A DNA stretch of 64,000 bases from Desulfolucanica intricata (GCF_001592105.1 NZ_BCWE01000003.1:186001-250000), one strand, 5' to 3'. Shown: positions 32,501 through 41,473, counted from the first letter of the stretch. A program made the numbers and translations. Notes: generated by a model from the sequence alone, not told the origin.

Positions 32501-32519
32501 GGCGACTTTCGAGACAGCC
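32501..32519 (-). repeat. Dispersed 19-bp repeat resembling an IS terminal sequence (copy 2)
   Basis: Exact reverse complement of 5322-5340. It is part of a hairpin (gtcgcc/ggcgac, 32492-32506). No transposase frame is nearby. The remainder of the 343-base abrB-to-metG-promoter gap holds no gene. Confidence 0.6.
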
Positions 32520-32599
32520 GAAGGCACTCATACTTGACGGAAATTATGCAGCAAAAATTCAGCAGGAAAAAACATTTACCACTTTAAAAAAACAAAAAC

Positions 32600-32632
32600 T
32601 TATGCACGGAACTTAGAAAAGCATAATTTCCT
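32600..32632 (+). repeat. Approx. 33-bp repeat, copy A (partner at 45866-45899)
   Basis: ttatgcacggaacttag and aaaagcataatttcc here resemble the sequence at 45866 with a few differences, including a shared aaagcataattt. Ends of this copy (ttatgc/gcataa) also pair. Nature unknown. Confidence 0.4.
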
Positions 32633-32663
32633 AAAGTAAATAAAAGTACTCTATAGGGAAAAC

Positions 32664-32693
32664 TTGACATAGTACTTTGTTTTCAAGTAAAAT
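32664..32693 (+). promoter_or_regulatory. SigA promoter of the metG T-box transcript
   Basis: TTGACA (32664-32669), 18-base spacer, TAAAAT (32688-32693), just before the T-box leader. Confidence 0.7.
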
Positions 32694-32701
32694 CTTTTTG
32701 T

Positions 32702-32978
32702 AAAAGAATAATTAAAGAGTAATGAAGAGGAAGAGTAACCCGGGAATACCTGTCCAGAGAGCGGGGTAAGGTGCAAGCCCGTCAGGAAAGACCGGATGAA
32801 CATGGCCTCGGAGCTGCCCGCTGAAAGTTTGTCTAAAATTAGTAGGTTGGGCCGGGTTAAGTAACCGTTAACATACTATTAAGCCGGCTGTGGAGTTGTA
32901 TTCACAGCAACCTGGGTGGTACCGCGGAGATCAGACTTCGTCCCTAAAAGAGAATTCTTTTAGGGTTTTTTATTTTGT
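32702..32978 (+). promoter_or_regulatory. T-box leader, methionine-type, upstream of metG
   Basis: Stem I contains the AGAGAGCGGGGT element (about 32755-32768); the specifier is ATG at 32802-32804 (gatgaacatggcctc), matching methionine. T-box core gggtggtaccgcgg at 32914-32927. Terminator stem ccctaaaaga/tcttttaggg (32942-32951, 32956-32965), then T-rich. The antiterminator alternative pairs with the T-box. It should raise metG transcription when tRNA-Met is uncharged. Confidence 0.95.
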
Positions 32979-33064
32979 AGTGATTATACTGAAAAACTAA
33001 AGGAGGCTGCCAATAGTTTTCGTGTTTTGAGCTTTTAAACCTTTATCACTATAGATTAATCACT

Positions 33065-33345
33065 AACCCGAGGGCGTGCTGCCGGCGGTATCCCGGCAAA
33101 GAGACATTGCGCAGCGATGGTAACAGGTCTTAACGATGCTTTGGGTAACAAAACTTAGAGTGCCGAAGTGCAGTTAATAATTATACTTTTTAGTTAAACC
33201 GTTTTAACCAACACAAACTTTTACAAAATAGAAAATATAACGCACACATTGTAGGCATTCTTAGTTTTGTCCAAAGCATCGTTTAGACCTGTCTGAGCGA
33301 GCACCGGAACGTGCCGGGATACCGCCGGCAGCTAAGCCTGGCTTA
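33065..33345. repeat. Large fold-back sequence (about 270 bp) in the metG leader
   Basis: A long imperfect inverted repeat. The outer arms of 20 bases are perfect: 33079-33098 with 33312-33331 (ctgccggcggtatcccggca). The inner arms of about 40 bases (33123-33164 with 33254-33292) match at about 34 positions with a 3-base indel. Between them are an unpaired asymmetric block and an 89-base A/T-rich loop. It fits a MITE-like or fold-back insertion, or a leader RNA structure. There is no ORF. It lies between the T-box terminator and the metG ribosome site. Confidence 0.85.
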
Positions 33346-33404
33346 TTAAGATAAAACCATGATTTAAAAGTAATTAATAAAAAAAGGGAAAGGAGAATAA
33401 AACC

Positions 33405-34958
33405 ATGACTAAACCAACTTTTTATATTACCACCCCCATCTACTATCCCAGTGATAAACTACATATTGGTCATGCCTACACCTCCGTAGCTGCCGACGCC
33501 TTCGCACGCTTTAAACGCATGACCGGCTATGATGTTTGGTTTTTAACCGGTTCTGATGAGCATGGCCAAAAAATAGAAAGAACCGCCAAAGAAAAAGGTG
33601 AAACCCCGCTGGAATACGTAGATAAAATTGTAGCCGGGTTTAAACATCTATGGGAAAAACTAGACGTAACCAATGATGACTTTATCCGTACCACCCAGGA
33701 TCGGCATAAAAAGGTAGTCCGGAATATCTTCCAAAAACTTTATGATCAGGGTGATATCTATAAAGCCAAATATGAGGGCTGGTATTGTACCCCCTGTGAA
33801 ACTTTTTGGACCGAATTTCAGTTAAATGAAGAAAAAGTTTGCCCGGACTGCGGCAGAGCGGTTGAACTTCTCCAGGAAGAAAGCTATTTCTTTAAAATGT
33901 CCAAATATGCTGACAGGATGCTAAAATATATTGAAGATAATCCCAACTTTATTCAACCAAACAGCCGCCGCAATGAAATGATTAGCTTTATTAAAAGCGG
34001 TCTGGAAGATCTTTGTGTGTCCAGAACCACCTTTGACTGGGGTATTCAGGTACCCTTTGATCCCAAACACGTAATTTATGTTTGGGTTGATGCTCTGACC
34101 AATTATATCTCTGCCCTGGGCTATGGTAGTGAAGACGATTCCCTTTTTCAAAAATACTGGCCCGCCGATGTTCACCTGGTGGGAAAAGACATAGTTAGGT
34201 TTCATACTATTATTTGGCCGATCATGCTCATGGCTGTCGGTTTGGAATTGCCTAAACAAGTTTTAGGCCACGGCTGGCTGTTATTGGACAGTGGGAAGAT
34301 GTCCAAGTCTAAGGGAAATGTTGTTGATCCACTGGAACTGATCGATAAATACGGAAGTGATGCAGTTCGCTATTATCTTTTAAGGGAATTACCACTGGGC
34401 TCAGACGGATATTATTCCGAGGAAGCCCTGGTAAACAGGATTAACATTGACCTGGCCAATGACTTGGGCAATTTAATCAGCCGCTCTACCTCAATGATCG
34501 TCAAATTTCTAAAAGGCCGTCTGGAGCAGCCTGATTCGGCAGATACTCCAGTGGATCGGGATTTAATTGAACTGGCTAAGAAAACCCCGGATGAAGTTGA
34601 AGAATTAATGGAGCGCCGGGAAATTTCCAATGCACTGGCTGCAATCTGGCGCTTGGTAGGCAGGGCCAATAAATATGTAGAGGAAACCGCACCCTGGGCA
34701 CTGGCTAAAAATCCTAAACAGCGGGGCAGGTTAGCAACAGTTTTATATAATTTGGCAGAAAGCATTCGGTTTGCCACCATCATGGTTTCTCCGTTTATGC
34801 CGAATTTCCCGGGAAAAGTATGGCAGCAGCTGGATATATCGGAACAGCCGGAATTACAAAGCTGGGAAACCCTTGAGTGGGGTAAACTTCCTGCCGGGAC
34901 GGTTGTAAGAAAAGGACAGCCCATTTTTCCGCGCATTGATCTGGAAAGCTTAGATTAA
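33405..34958 (+). CDS. metG: Methionyl-tRNA synthetase
   Basis: 517 aa, class I. Signatures: HIGHAYTS (20-27), KMSKSKGN (about 300), and the zinc knuckle CTPCETFWTEFQ ... CPDCGRAVE. It lacks the C-terminal tRNA-binding (Trbp111-like) extension found in longer forms, typical of the short MetRS class. ATG after aaaggag. Transcription is controlled by the Met T-box 430 bases upstream. It is followed by tatD after 42 bases. Confidence 0.97.
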   Translation: MTKPTFYITTPIYYPSDKLHIGHAYTSVAADAFARFKRMTGYDVWFLTGSDEHGQKIERTAKEKGETPLEYVDKIVAGFKHLWEKLDVTNDDFIRTTQDRHKKVVRNIFQKLYDQGDIYKAKYEGWYCTPCETFWTEFQLNEEKVCPDCGRAVELLQEESYFFKMSKYADRMLKYIEDNPNFIQPNSRRNEMISFIKSGLEDLCVSRTTFDWGIQVPFDPKHVIYVWVDALTNYISALGYGSEDDSLFQKYWPADVHLVGKDIVRFHTIIWPIMLMAVGLELPKQVLGHGWLLLDSGKMSKSKGNVVDPLELIDKYGSDAVRYYLLRELPLGSDGYYSEEALVNRINIDLANDLGNLISRSTSMIVKFLKGRLEQPDSADTPVDRDLIELAKKTPDEVEELMERREISNALAAIWRLVGRANKYVEETAPWALAKNPKQRGRLATVLYNLAESIRFATIMVSPFMPNFPGKVWQQLDISEQPELQSWETLEWGKLPAGTVVRKGQPIFPRIDLESLD

Positions 34959-35000
34959 GATTTGAACAGTTACGAATTAGAATAAACCAGAGGTGGAAAT

Positions 35001-35765
35001 ATGTTGATTGATACCCATGCCCATCTGGACGATAAGAAATTTGATGAGGATCGGGAAGATGTTATAAGCAGGGCCGGGGCCGCCGGGGTTGCACTGATAA
35101 TTAACGCGGCCTGTGATATAAATTCATCTGAAAAAGCGATTACTTTAGCTCAAAATTATGCTCAAATATACGCAGCTGTGGGTATTCACCCCCATGACGC
35201 CAAGGATGCAGGAAAAGACTACTTGCAAAAATTAATTGAGCTTTCCCGAAACGAAAAAGTAGTGGCCATTGGTGAGATTGGTTTGGACTATTACTACGAT
35301 TTTTCCCCGCGTCCGGTACAGCAAAAAATATTCAGAGAACAACTTTCTTTGGCTAAGGAATTAAATTTACCTGTAATTATTCATAACCGGGATGCCCACA
35401 AAGATGTTCTGGAAATATTGCACGAGGAGGGTCTGGGGCCGGCCGGAGGAGTGATGCACTGTTTTTCCGGAAGCTGGGAAGTGGCCCGGGAATGTTTAAA
35501 TCTGGGCATGTATATATCTTTTGCCGGCCCGGTGACTTTTCAAAATGCAAAAAAACTCAAAGAAGTTGCTGCTAAAGTGCCGGTGGACAAGATACTGGCG
35601 GAAACTGATTGCCCGTACCTGACACCGCACCCGCACCGGGGTAAACGAAACGAGCCGGCTAATGTTCGTTTCGTAGTACAGCAAATAGCTGAATTAAAAG
35701 GACTTAATCCGGATGATATGGAAAACATAATTCTGAAAAACGCTAAAAAATTATTTAGTTTATAA
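35001..35765 (+). CDS. tatD: TatD-family metal-dependent hydrolase (YabD-like)
   Basis: 254-aa TIM-barrel DNase. The metal-binding HAH is in LIDTHAHLDD; the other ligands are in AIGEIGLDYYYD, PVIIHNRDAH, GVMHCFSG and AETDCPYLTPHPHRGKRNEP. It may process 3' DNA ends; exact substrates vary in the family. It is placed after metG as yabD in Bacillus. ATG after agaggtgg. Confidence 0.95.
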   Translation: MLIDTHAHLDDKKFDEDREDVISRAGAAGVALIINAACDINSSEKAITLAQNYAQIYAAVGIHPHDAKDAGKDYLQKLIELSRNEKVVAIGEIGLDYYYDFSPRPVQQKIFREQLSLAKELNLPVIIHNRDAHKDVLEILHEEGLGPAGGVMHCFSGSWEVARECLNLGMYISFAGPVTFQNAKKLKEVAAKVPVDKILAETDCPYLTPHPHRGKRNEPANVRFVVQQIAELKGLNPDDMENIILKNAKKLFSL

Positions 35766-35809
35766 TTTTAAGACTTTAGGGGCCTTAAAATATTGGAGGT
35801 GCCAAAAAA

Positions 35810-36340
35810 ATGGATACCAGGGGATTAATCCTAACATTTACCGGTAACGGTAAAGGGAAAACTACTGCTGCCCTGGGGATGGCATTTCGGGCCTGGGGCC
35901 AGGGTATGAAAGTACTTATTTTACAATTTATCAAAGGTGGCTGGAAGCCGGGAGAATTAAAGACAGCAGAAGAACTAAAGCCAAACTTTGAAATAAGACA
36001 ATTAGGGTTGGGTTTTATCATAAATCCCGGTCCCGGTGAAATGGAAAAACATAAACAGGCTGCACGTCAAGCACTGGAAACAGCTGCTAATGAAATAATG
36101 TCAGGTGATTATCATTTAATCATTTTGGACGAAATATTTTATGGCATAAAATACGGCTTTTTTGAAACCAAAGAACTATTAAGTTTACTTAAGAAAAAGC
36201 CACCGCAGCTGCACCTTGTTTTGACCGGGCGCAACGCACCGGAAGAAATAATTGAAGAAAGTGATTTGGTAACTGAAATGAAAGAGATAAAACATCCCTA
36301 TATGAAAGGGATACCGGCCCAAAGAGGTGTCGAATTTTGA
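35810..36340 (+). CDS. cobO: Cob(I)yrinic acid a,c-diamide adenosyltransferase
   Basis: 176-aa CobA/CobO/BtuR family enzyme, attaching the adenosyl group to cobalamin. P-loop TFTGNGKGKTTAALG (10-24). It ends with the conserved HPYMKGIPAQRGVEF. It is not part of the Bacillus order here, so a lineage-specific insertion between tatD and yabE. It has its own terminator at 36345-36372. Cobalamin use fits an anaerobic acetogen/syntroph-like metabolism but does not prove it. Confidence 0.95.
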   Translation: MDTRGLILTFTGNGKGKTTAALGMAFRAWGQGMKVLILQFIKGGWKPGELKTAEELKPNFEIRQLGLGFIINPGPGEMEKHKQAARQALETAANEIMSGDYHLIILDEIFYGIKYGFFETKELLSLLKKKPPQLHLVLTGRNAPEEIIEESDLVTEMKEIKHPYMKGIPAQRGVEF

Positions 36341-36344
36341 TTGG

Positions 36345-36375
36345 TAAACCCCGTATTAAGGGGTTTATTTTTATT
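36345..36375 (+). terminator. Terminator after cobO
   Basis: taaacccc (36345-36352) pairs with ggggttta (36360-36367); T-rich tail tttttatttt. Confidence 0.85.
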
Positions 36376-36480
36376 TTAAATTAAGAAGGAAAATTAAAAT
36401 ACAGCATAGAATATATATAAACACCAACTTATAGTAAAACACTAGGTTGTTACCTTTAAAGTTGGTAGGGGAGGTAATAA

Positions 36481-37491
36481 ATGGAAGACAAGAAACTGAA
36501 GCCGGAGGAAAACCGAAAATTTGGGGCCGAATTTTTTGAAAACAAGAAAATGGTCCTGGTATTCGTCTTGGTTTTAGTGGCTTCACTGGCTTTTGTCGGT
36601 TATACCTGGAGACAAAAAGAAGTTTTCCTGGTGGTTGACGGTCAGAAACTATCTACAAAAACTTTTGCTTCAACAGTAGATGAATTAATTAAACAGAAAA
36701 ACATCAAGTTAAATGATAAAGACAGATTAATCCCGGAAGCAAATACAAAATTAAAAGACGGAATACAAGTTGTTATAAAAAGAGCTGTACCGGTAGTTAT
36801 TACAGTCGATAACCAAAAAGTTGAAGTTCTGAGCTCGGCTGAAACAGTAAAAGAATTAATTGGGGAACAGAATATTAAATTAAATAAACTGGATCAGGTT
36901 TCACCGGGGCTTCAGAAAAAATTAGAGTCTGACATGGAAATAAAAATTGTCCGAGTAGAACAAAAAATTGAAGAAAAGGAAATACCAATTGCTTTTGCTA
37001 CAGTAAGAAAACAAAATCCAAACTTGGCCAGTGGCTTGACCAGGGAAGAAACTTCCGGTAAAAACGGTTTGGAAAAGCAGGTCTGGCAGATAACTTATCA
37101 AGATGGTAAAGAAGTTAACCGCAAAATTATAGACCGACAAATAATTTCACAGCCGGTAAACCGGGTTATTCAGGTAGGTACACAACAGCAAATAGCTTCA
37201 CGTGGAGGCACAAGTTTTAGATACTCGAATGTGTTGAATATGGTAGCTTCTGCTTATACTTATACAGGAAATAATACCGCTTCAGGTGTTGCACCTCATG
37301 TAGGAGTAGTGGCTGTGGATCCAAGAGTTATTCCTATGGGTACCAGGTTATATATTGAGGGTTACGGCTATGCTACAGCAATGGATACAGGTGGAGCTAT
37401 AAAGGGTAATAGAATAGATCTTTTTATGAGTAGTTCACAGCAATGTAGAAATTGGGGAATTCGGAATGTAAAGGTATATGTACTGCAATAA
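36481..37491 (+). CDS. YabE-like cell-wall protein with DUF348, G5 and 3D domains
   Basis: 336 aa. Residues 24-44 (KMVLVFVLVLVASLAFVGYT) are a single N-terminal membrane anchor. Two DUF348-type segments follow (VDGQKLSTKTFASTVDEL at about 53; VDNQKVEVLSSAETVKEL at about 108), then a G5-like stretch to about 220. The C-terminal 3D domain (from ASAYTYTGNNTASG) has the three conserved aspartates (AVDPRVIPMG, AMDTGG, RIDLFM) of lytic transglycosylase-type MltA/resuscitation factors. It presumably acts on peptidoglycan outside the membrane. It keeps the yabE position before ksgA, but the usual rnmV gene is absent. Confidence 0.93.
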   Translation: MEDKKLKPEENRKFGAEFFENKKMVLVFVLVLVASLAFVGYTWRQKEVFLVVDGQKLSTKTFASTVDELIKQKNIKLNDKDRLIPEANTKLKDGIQVVIKRAVPVVITVDNQKVEVLSSAETVKELIGEQNIKLNKLDQVSPGLQKKLESDMEIKIVRVEQKIEEKEIPIAFATVRKQNPNLASGLTREETSGKNGLEKQVWQITYQDGKEVNRKIIDRQIISQPVNRVIQVGTQQQIASRGGTSFRYSNVLNMVASAYTYTGNNTASGVAPHVGVVAVDPRVIPMGTRLYIEGYGYATAMDTGGAIKGNRIDLFMSSSQQCRNWGIRNVKVYVLQ

Positions 37492-37520
37492 AAAAGTGAC
37501 AGGTTACTGTCACTTTTTTT
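37491..37520. terminator. Bidirectional terminator between yabE-like gene and cotF pair
   Basis: aaaaagtgacag (37491-37502) pairs with ctgtcacttttt (37507-37518), loop gtta. The A-rich and T-rich sides allow termination of both converging units. Confidence 0.9.
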
Positions 37521-37531
37521 TTGTTAACCGT

Positions 37532-37840
37532 TTAAGCGTTTTGTTGAGTAAAAGTTTGGGAATAAGTAAAAGTTTCCTTAAGTTGTTCGTCCGGGGATTG
37601 GTACGGTTTATACCAACCTTTTTTCAGTGCCAGTTCAGTGATAGCCTGGTGTCCCTGAGTGGCCTGAGTAACATGGTTAAAAAAGAGATTTTTAATTTCG
37701 GGAGTAGCCGCTTCCAGAGAGGCTGTTAAATAGGCTGCAGCAGCAGCTTTTGAACCGGCAAGCATGTCATTTGCTATGATGGCATTATTAAGTTGTTTTT
37801 CATCACCGCCGCCCATCAGGGCATTAATTAAAGATGCCAT
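37532..37840 (-). CDS. CotF-like spore coat protein
   Basis: 102 aa, minus strand. Ferritin-like helical CotF-family protein: ANDMLAGSKAAAAAYL near the start and FFNHVTQATQGHQAITEL ending KGWYKPY. It would be expressed in the mother cell at coat assembly. The start follows directly the stop of the upstream gene (37841), so the pair forms one operon. Confidence 0.88.
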   Translation of the reverse strand: MASLINALMGGGDEKQLNNAIIANDMLAGSKAAAAAYLTASLEAATPEIKNLFFNHVTQATQGHQAITELALKKGWYKPYQSPDEQLKETFTYSQTFTQQNA

Positions 37841-38059
37841 TTAATGAACCTCCTCAGTAGAGACAATATTATTTTCAACGATGAATTGCTGCAGGCTCTT
37901 AATTCTTGCCTCCATTGTTTTGATGCTTGAGTCTGCCAAACTTTTTAAATCATCATCAGTAATCAGGGCCCTGGTAGCCTGTGCTTTGGCGAGAGCATTA
38001 CTTTCCATCTGGAGCATTTCCCTCAAGGAAAGAACTTCACTGGGTGTTAATTGTCTCAA
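37841..38059 (-). CDS. Small CotF-associated spore protein
   Basis: 72 aa, minus strand. Begins MRQLTPSEVLSLREMLQMES and continues as two amphipathic helices; the type is common as the partner upstream of CotF-like genes in clostridia (from memory). ATG after ggaggtat. Operonic with the CotF-like gene (stop and next start adjoin). It takes up the place where Bacillus has rnmV. Confidence 0.8.
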   Translation of the reverse strand: MRQLTPSEVLSLREMLQMESNALAKAQATRALITDDDLKSLADSSIKTMEARIKSLQQFIVENNIVSTEEVH

Positions 38060-38252
38060 AATTAATATACCTCCTTGACAAATTGAATTATTATTTGTAT
38101 TATAATTTCCTCACTTAAATACAAATTATGTATTAATTTTTGTTCAATTTTTTTGATTAGTAAAATATGTATTTGGGGTAATAATATAAAGGAATATGAA
38201 CAACCGATACTGAATAATAAAATAAAGCAAGAAAATTTAGGGGGTTAAACAA

Positions 38253-39143
38253 TTGTCAGAATTGGCTTCGCCTTCAAAGGTTATTAATATTCTTAAACAG
38301 TTTAACTTCCACACACGTAAGAAATTTGGTCAAAATTTTTTAGTTGATGCCAATATCATACAAAAGATTATCAGTGCGGCTGAATTAAAACAGGATGACC
38401 TGGTGGTGGAAATAGGCCCGGGTTTGGGCGTACTTACAGAAGCTTTGGCCAATAGGGTTAAGCAGGTTTATGCGGTGGAAATAGACCGTGATTTAGAGCC
38501 AATTTTGGAGCATAATTTAAAACAGTATAATAATATAAAAGTATTATTCGAAGATGCTTTAAAAACGGATTTTGACAATTTAATATTATCTGAAACAAAT
38601 GAGGAGCTTGGCCCGGGGGACAAGTCGTATAAACTTATTGCTAATTTACCCTATTACATTACCACTCCTTTATTAATGCATATCCTGGAAAATAAATTTA
38701 ACATTGAATTAATTGTTGTTATGGTGCAAAAGGAAGTAGCCGAACGGATGAGCGCTTTGCCGGGAAAAAAAGACTACGGTGCTTTAAGTGTGGCAGTACA
38801 ATATTATACCTCTCCGGAAATAGTTTGCCGGGTGCCGAGAAAGGTATTTATGCCTGTTCCGGAAGTGGATTCAGCTGTAATTCGGCTCCGAAAAAGAAAA
38901 ACTCCCCCGGTTAATTTGGAAAATGAGCTGCTTTTTTTTCGCCTTGTTAAAGCTGCTTTTAATAAGAGAAGAAAAACCATATTAAATGCCCTGGAGGGTT
39001 CAAATCTTGGTTTAAACAAAGAGGAGTGGGATGCTCTTATAAAAAAAACAGGTATTGATCCTCGGCGTCGTGGGGAAACCTTTTCAATACAGGATTTTGC
39101 CAATTTAGCTAATAGTTTGTGGGAATTTCAGAACAACTCTTAA
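38253..39143 (+). CDS. rsmA: 16S rRNA adenine dimethyltransferase RsmA/KsgA
   Basis: 296 aa, dimethylates A1518 and A1519 of 16S rRNA. SAM-binding: NFLVDANIIQKI, EIGPGLGVLTEAL, YAVEIDRDL; catalytic NLPYYITTPLL; C-terminal cap domain. TTG start after ttaggggg. It follows the cotF pair divergently. Confidence 0.98.
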   Translation: MSELASPSKVINILKQFNFHTRKKFGQNFLVDANIIQKIISAAELKQDDLVVEIGPGLGVLTEALANRVKQVYAVEIDRDLEPILEHNLKQYNNIKVLFEDALKTDFDNLILSETNEELGPGDKSYKLIANLPYYITTPLLMHILENKFNIELIVVMVQKEVAERMSALPGKKDYGALSVAVQYYTSPEIVCRVPRKVFMPVPEVDSAVIRLRKRKTPPVNLENELLFFRLVKAAFNKRRKTILNALEGSNLGLNKEEWDALIKKTGIDPRRRGETFSIQDFANLANSLWEFQNNS

Positions 39144-39162
39144 CTTGACAGGGGGCGAAACC

Positions 39163-39654
39163 ATGTGGGTTAGTCCAACAAGGGGAAGTATGACGTTTAA
39201 ACAGGTATTATCAATAATCGGAGAAGAGTTGGAGAAGGGATTTAATTATGAGGCATATAGATTAATGGTTGGATGTGATTCCCAAACAAAAAAAAATACT
39301 ACATTTGTAACAGCTATTATTTTGCACAAAGTGGGTCGGGGAGCAATATTTTTTTATAAAAAAAAGACTGTTAAAAAAATAACTGTCTTGCAAAAAAGAA
39401 TTTATAGTGAAGCGGCTTATAGTCTGGGAGTAGCCAGCGAATTGGCCAACTACTTATCCCGTCTGAATTCAGAGGTACAGGTAGAAATTCATGTGGACAT
39501 CGGGGAAAAAGGAGAAACCAGAAATATATTAAAAGAAGTTATAGGGATGATTGCAGGATCCGGTTTTCAGTGTATGGTAAAACCTGAATCCATTGCTGCC
39601 TCCTGGTGTGCAGACCGCTTTAACAAAACGGAAACTGCGGTAACAAATGAATAA
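39163..39654 (+). CDS. YkuK-like RNase H-fold protein (DUF458)
   Basis: 163 aa from ATG at 39163 (6 bases after aggggg region), TTG at 39145 being less likely. The family features are GCDSQTKKNTTFVTAIILH near the start and HVDIGEKGETRN, an RNase H-like acidic pattern (D in GCDSQ, D in HVDIG, then a late D in CADRF). Function unproven; likely nucleic-acid hydrolysis. It is coupled to ksgA. Confidence 0.8.
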   Translation: MWVSPTRGSMTFKQVLSIIGEELEKGFNYEAYRLMVGCDSQTKKNTTFVTAIILHKVGRGAIFFYKKKTVKKITVLQKRIYSEAAYSLGVASELANYLSRLNSEVQVEIHVDIGEKGETRNILKEVIGMIAGSGFQCMVKPESIAASWCADRFNKTETAVTNE

Positions 39655-39658
39655 AATA

Positions 39659-39693
39659 AAAAAACAGATGAGTTATCCATCTGTTTTTTTATT
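39659..39693. terminator. Bidirectional terminator between YkuK-like and glycosyltransferase genes
   Basis: aaaaaacagatg (39659-39670) pairs with catctgtttttt (39678-39689). Flanking A and T runs serve both converging genes. Confidence 0.9.
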
Positions 39694-40476
39694 TTATAAA
39701 ACCTTATTTATGATCTCCCGGCACCTTTCTTGATTATACCCGATATATTTAACACCGTTTAATACGCGCTCTCGAGGTTTATTTTGATAAAGATTCATAG
39801 CTTCCAGACAATCACCGATAATTGTCTCAGCTACACGTCGGGAGTGTACAGGATCTTTACAGGGTGAACCTAGTTCCGGGTGTGGAATTTCCGCTGCTAT
39901 ACATATTTTCAGGTGATTTATTGCAGCAAGAGTAAGCATAACAGGTGGAACAGCAAATTCCCGTAAAGGGATAGTTTCTAATAATTTTCGTGAAACAGCG
40001 TGGGGTCCGTGAGACGGCGTAGCGGTACCCAGGTAATCTAAATTTAATAGGCTGTTAAGCTGTTTGCGAACATTAATAACAAAACTGGCCAGTGATGAAG
40101 GGCTATATGGGTATTGAGACGGGTAGCAATTAGACAGTGCCAGATCTGTTTTATTCTTTGTTATATCGGAAATCAACTGGCGAAGTTTATTGACTTTAAC
40201 TCCTGTCATGTCGCCATCGATAAATAGAACTGTATCTGAACCGAGATCATACGCTTTTTTTGCCCCTAAAGCCCTGGGTACATCGATACCCAGGGCTTTT
40301 TCATAAAACAAAGGGTAGATATCAGACGAGTCAAAGCTTTTAATTATTTCAAAGGAACGGTCCGAACAGCCGTTAACAACCGGGATAATCCTGTGAACAG
40401 GAACTTTTAATATATTTTCCAGGACCTTTTGAATACTTTGAGCTTCATTGCAAACCGGGACTACGGCAGTAATCAT
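39694..40476 (-). CDS. Family-2 glycosyltransferase
   Basis: 260 aa, minus strand. GT-A fold: ITAVVPVCNEAQSIQKVL at the start, VVNGCSDRSFEII, and the metal-binding DGD in VLFIDGDMTG (about 87-96). It has no membrane helices, so it is cytosolic or peripheral; sugar donor and acceptor unknown. Located between YkuK-like and yabG, divergent from yabG; it may glycosylate spore-surface or membrane components, by neighbourhood only. Confidence 0.85.
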   Translation of the reverse strand: MITAVVPVCNEAQSIQKVLENILKVPVHRIIPVVNGCSDRSFEIIKSFDSSDIYPLFYEKALGIDVPRALGAKKAYDLGSDTVLFIDGDMTGVKVNKLRQLISDITKNKTDLALSNCYPSQYPYSPSSLASFVINVRKQLNSLLNLDYLGTATPSHGPHAVSRKLLETIPLREFAVPPVMLTLAAINHLKICIAAEIPHPELGSPCKDPVHSRRVAETIIGDCLEAMNLYQNKPRERVLNGVKYIGYNQERCREIINKVL

Positions 40477-40609
40477 AGAAGTTCCCCTTTCTTTTTTTTT
40501 CTAAATTATATGGACGAAAAAGGTAATTGTTACTTTTTTCTACTGTATAATTCACAAGTTGCACCTCTTCCTACATAAGATGTTAGAAAACAGCAAAGGG
40601 GGAGATCCC

Positions 40610-41473
40610 TTGAAAATTAAGGAAGGAGATATTGTTGGACGGATTTCCTATAACTGTGATGTCTACTTTAAAGTAATTGAAATATACAAAAATTCTTCTG
40701 GGGAAGAGTTAGCAAGGTTAAAGGGGATGGACTTAAGGCTTTGCGCTACTGCTGCAGTGGATGATTTAGTAAAAATTGAATCCTCCAAAATTCGTGAGTA
40801 CTGGCACAACATGATGAATCGAAATCATGAGCAAATGAAACATATTTTTGCCAGGCGCCGGGTAGATCGCCAGAGAAGTAGAGGTCGGGCTGATGTGGAC
40901 AAAATAGAAAGTTTTGATGTTCCCGGGAAAGTACTTCATATTGATGGCGATAAGGAATATCTGGATTTATGTCTTACCACTTATAAGCAATTAGGTGTAC
41001 CTGCTCATGGCTATAACGTGGATGAGGATAAACAGGCCGGAAAAGTTATTGAATTATTAAAAAAACATAACCCTGATATTTTGGTGATCACCGGCCACGA
41101 CGGTTTTGTTAAGGGAAAAAAAGATTTTAGAAATATAAAAAATTACCATAATTCCAGTCACTTTGTTGAATCTGTAAAGGCTGCCAGGCGATATGAAAAA
41201 AATATGGATGACTTAATTATTTTTGCCGGTGCCTGCCAATCCCATTATGAAGCAATTTTAGAAGCCGGGGCAAACTTTGCCAGTTCCCCGCAGAGGGTTT
41301 TGATTCATGCCTTTGACCCGGTATTTATAGTAGAAAAGATAGCTTTTACCTCCATTTATGAACCAATTCCTTTAAAGGAGCTAATTGCAGGAACAATTAC
41401 CGGGTTTGACGGTGTTGGCGGTCTGGAAACCCGGGGAAAACACCGCCTGGGTACTCCTAAATCTCCGTATTAA
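40610..41473 (+). CDS. yabG: Sporulation-specific protease YabG
   Basis: 287 aa. TTG at 40610 (after aaaggggga) gives the family start MKIKEGDIVGRISYNCDVYF; the in-frame TTG at 40559 precedes the ribosome site. Conserved regions: GKVLHIDGDKEYLDLC, LVITGHDG and IFAGACQSHYEAILEAGANFASSP, with Cys and His that suit a cysteine-type protease. YabG trims coat proteins (SafA, SpoIVA, YeeK) during coat maturation in Bacillus. It precedes a set of spore-type genes. Confidence 0.93.
   Translation: MKIKEGDIVGRISYNCDVYFKVIEIYKNSSGEELARLKGMDLRLCATAAVDDLVKIESSKIREYWHNMMNRNHEQMKHIFARRRVDRQRSRGRADVDKIESFDVPGKVLHIDGDKEYLDLCLTTYKQLGVPAHGYNVDEDKQAGKVIELLKKHNPDILVITGHDGFVKGKKDFRNIKNYHNSSHFVESVKAARRYEKNMDDLIIFAGACQSHYEAILEAGANFASSPQRVLIHAFDPVFIVEKIAFTSIYEPIPLKELIAGTITGFDGVGGLETRGKHRLGTPKSPY

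Noticed and set aside
33065-33345. Retron or group II intron RNA
   Set aside because: No reverse transcriptase gene nearby and no domain V-like sequence; only the inverted arms are present.
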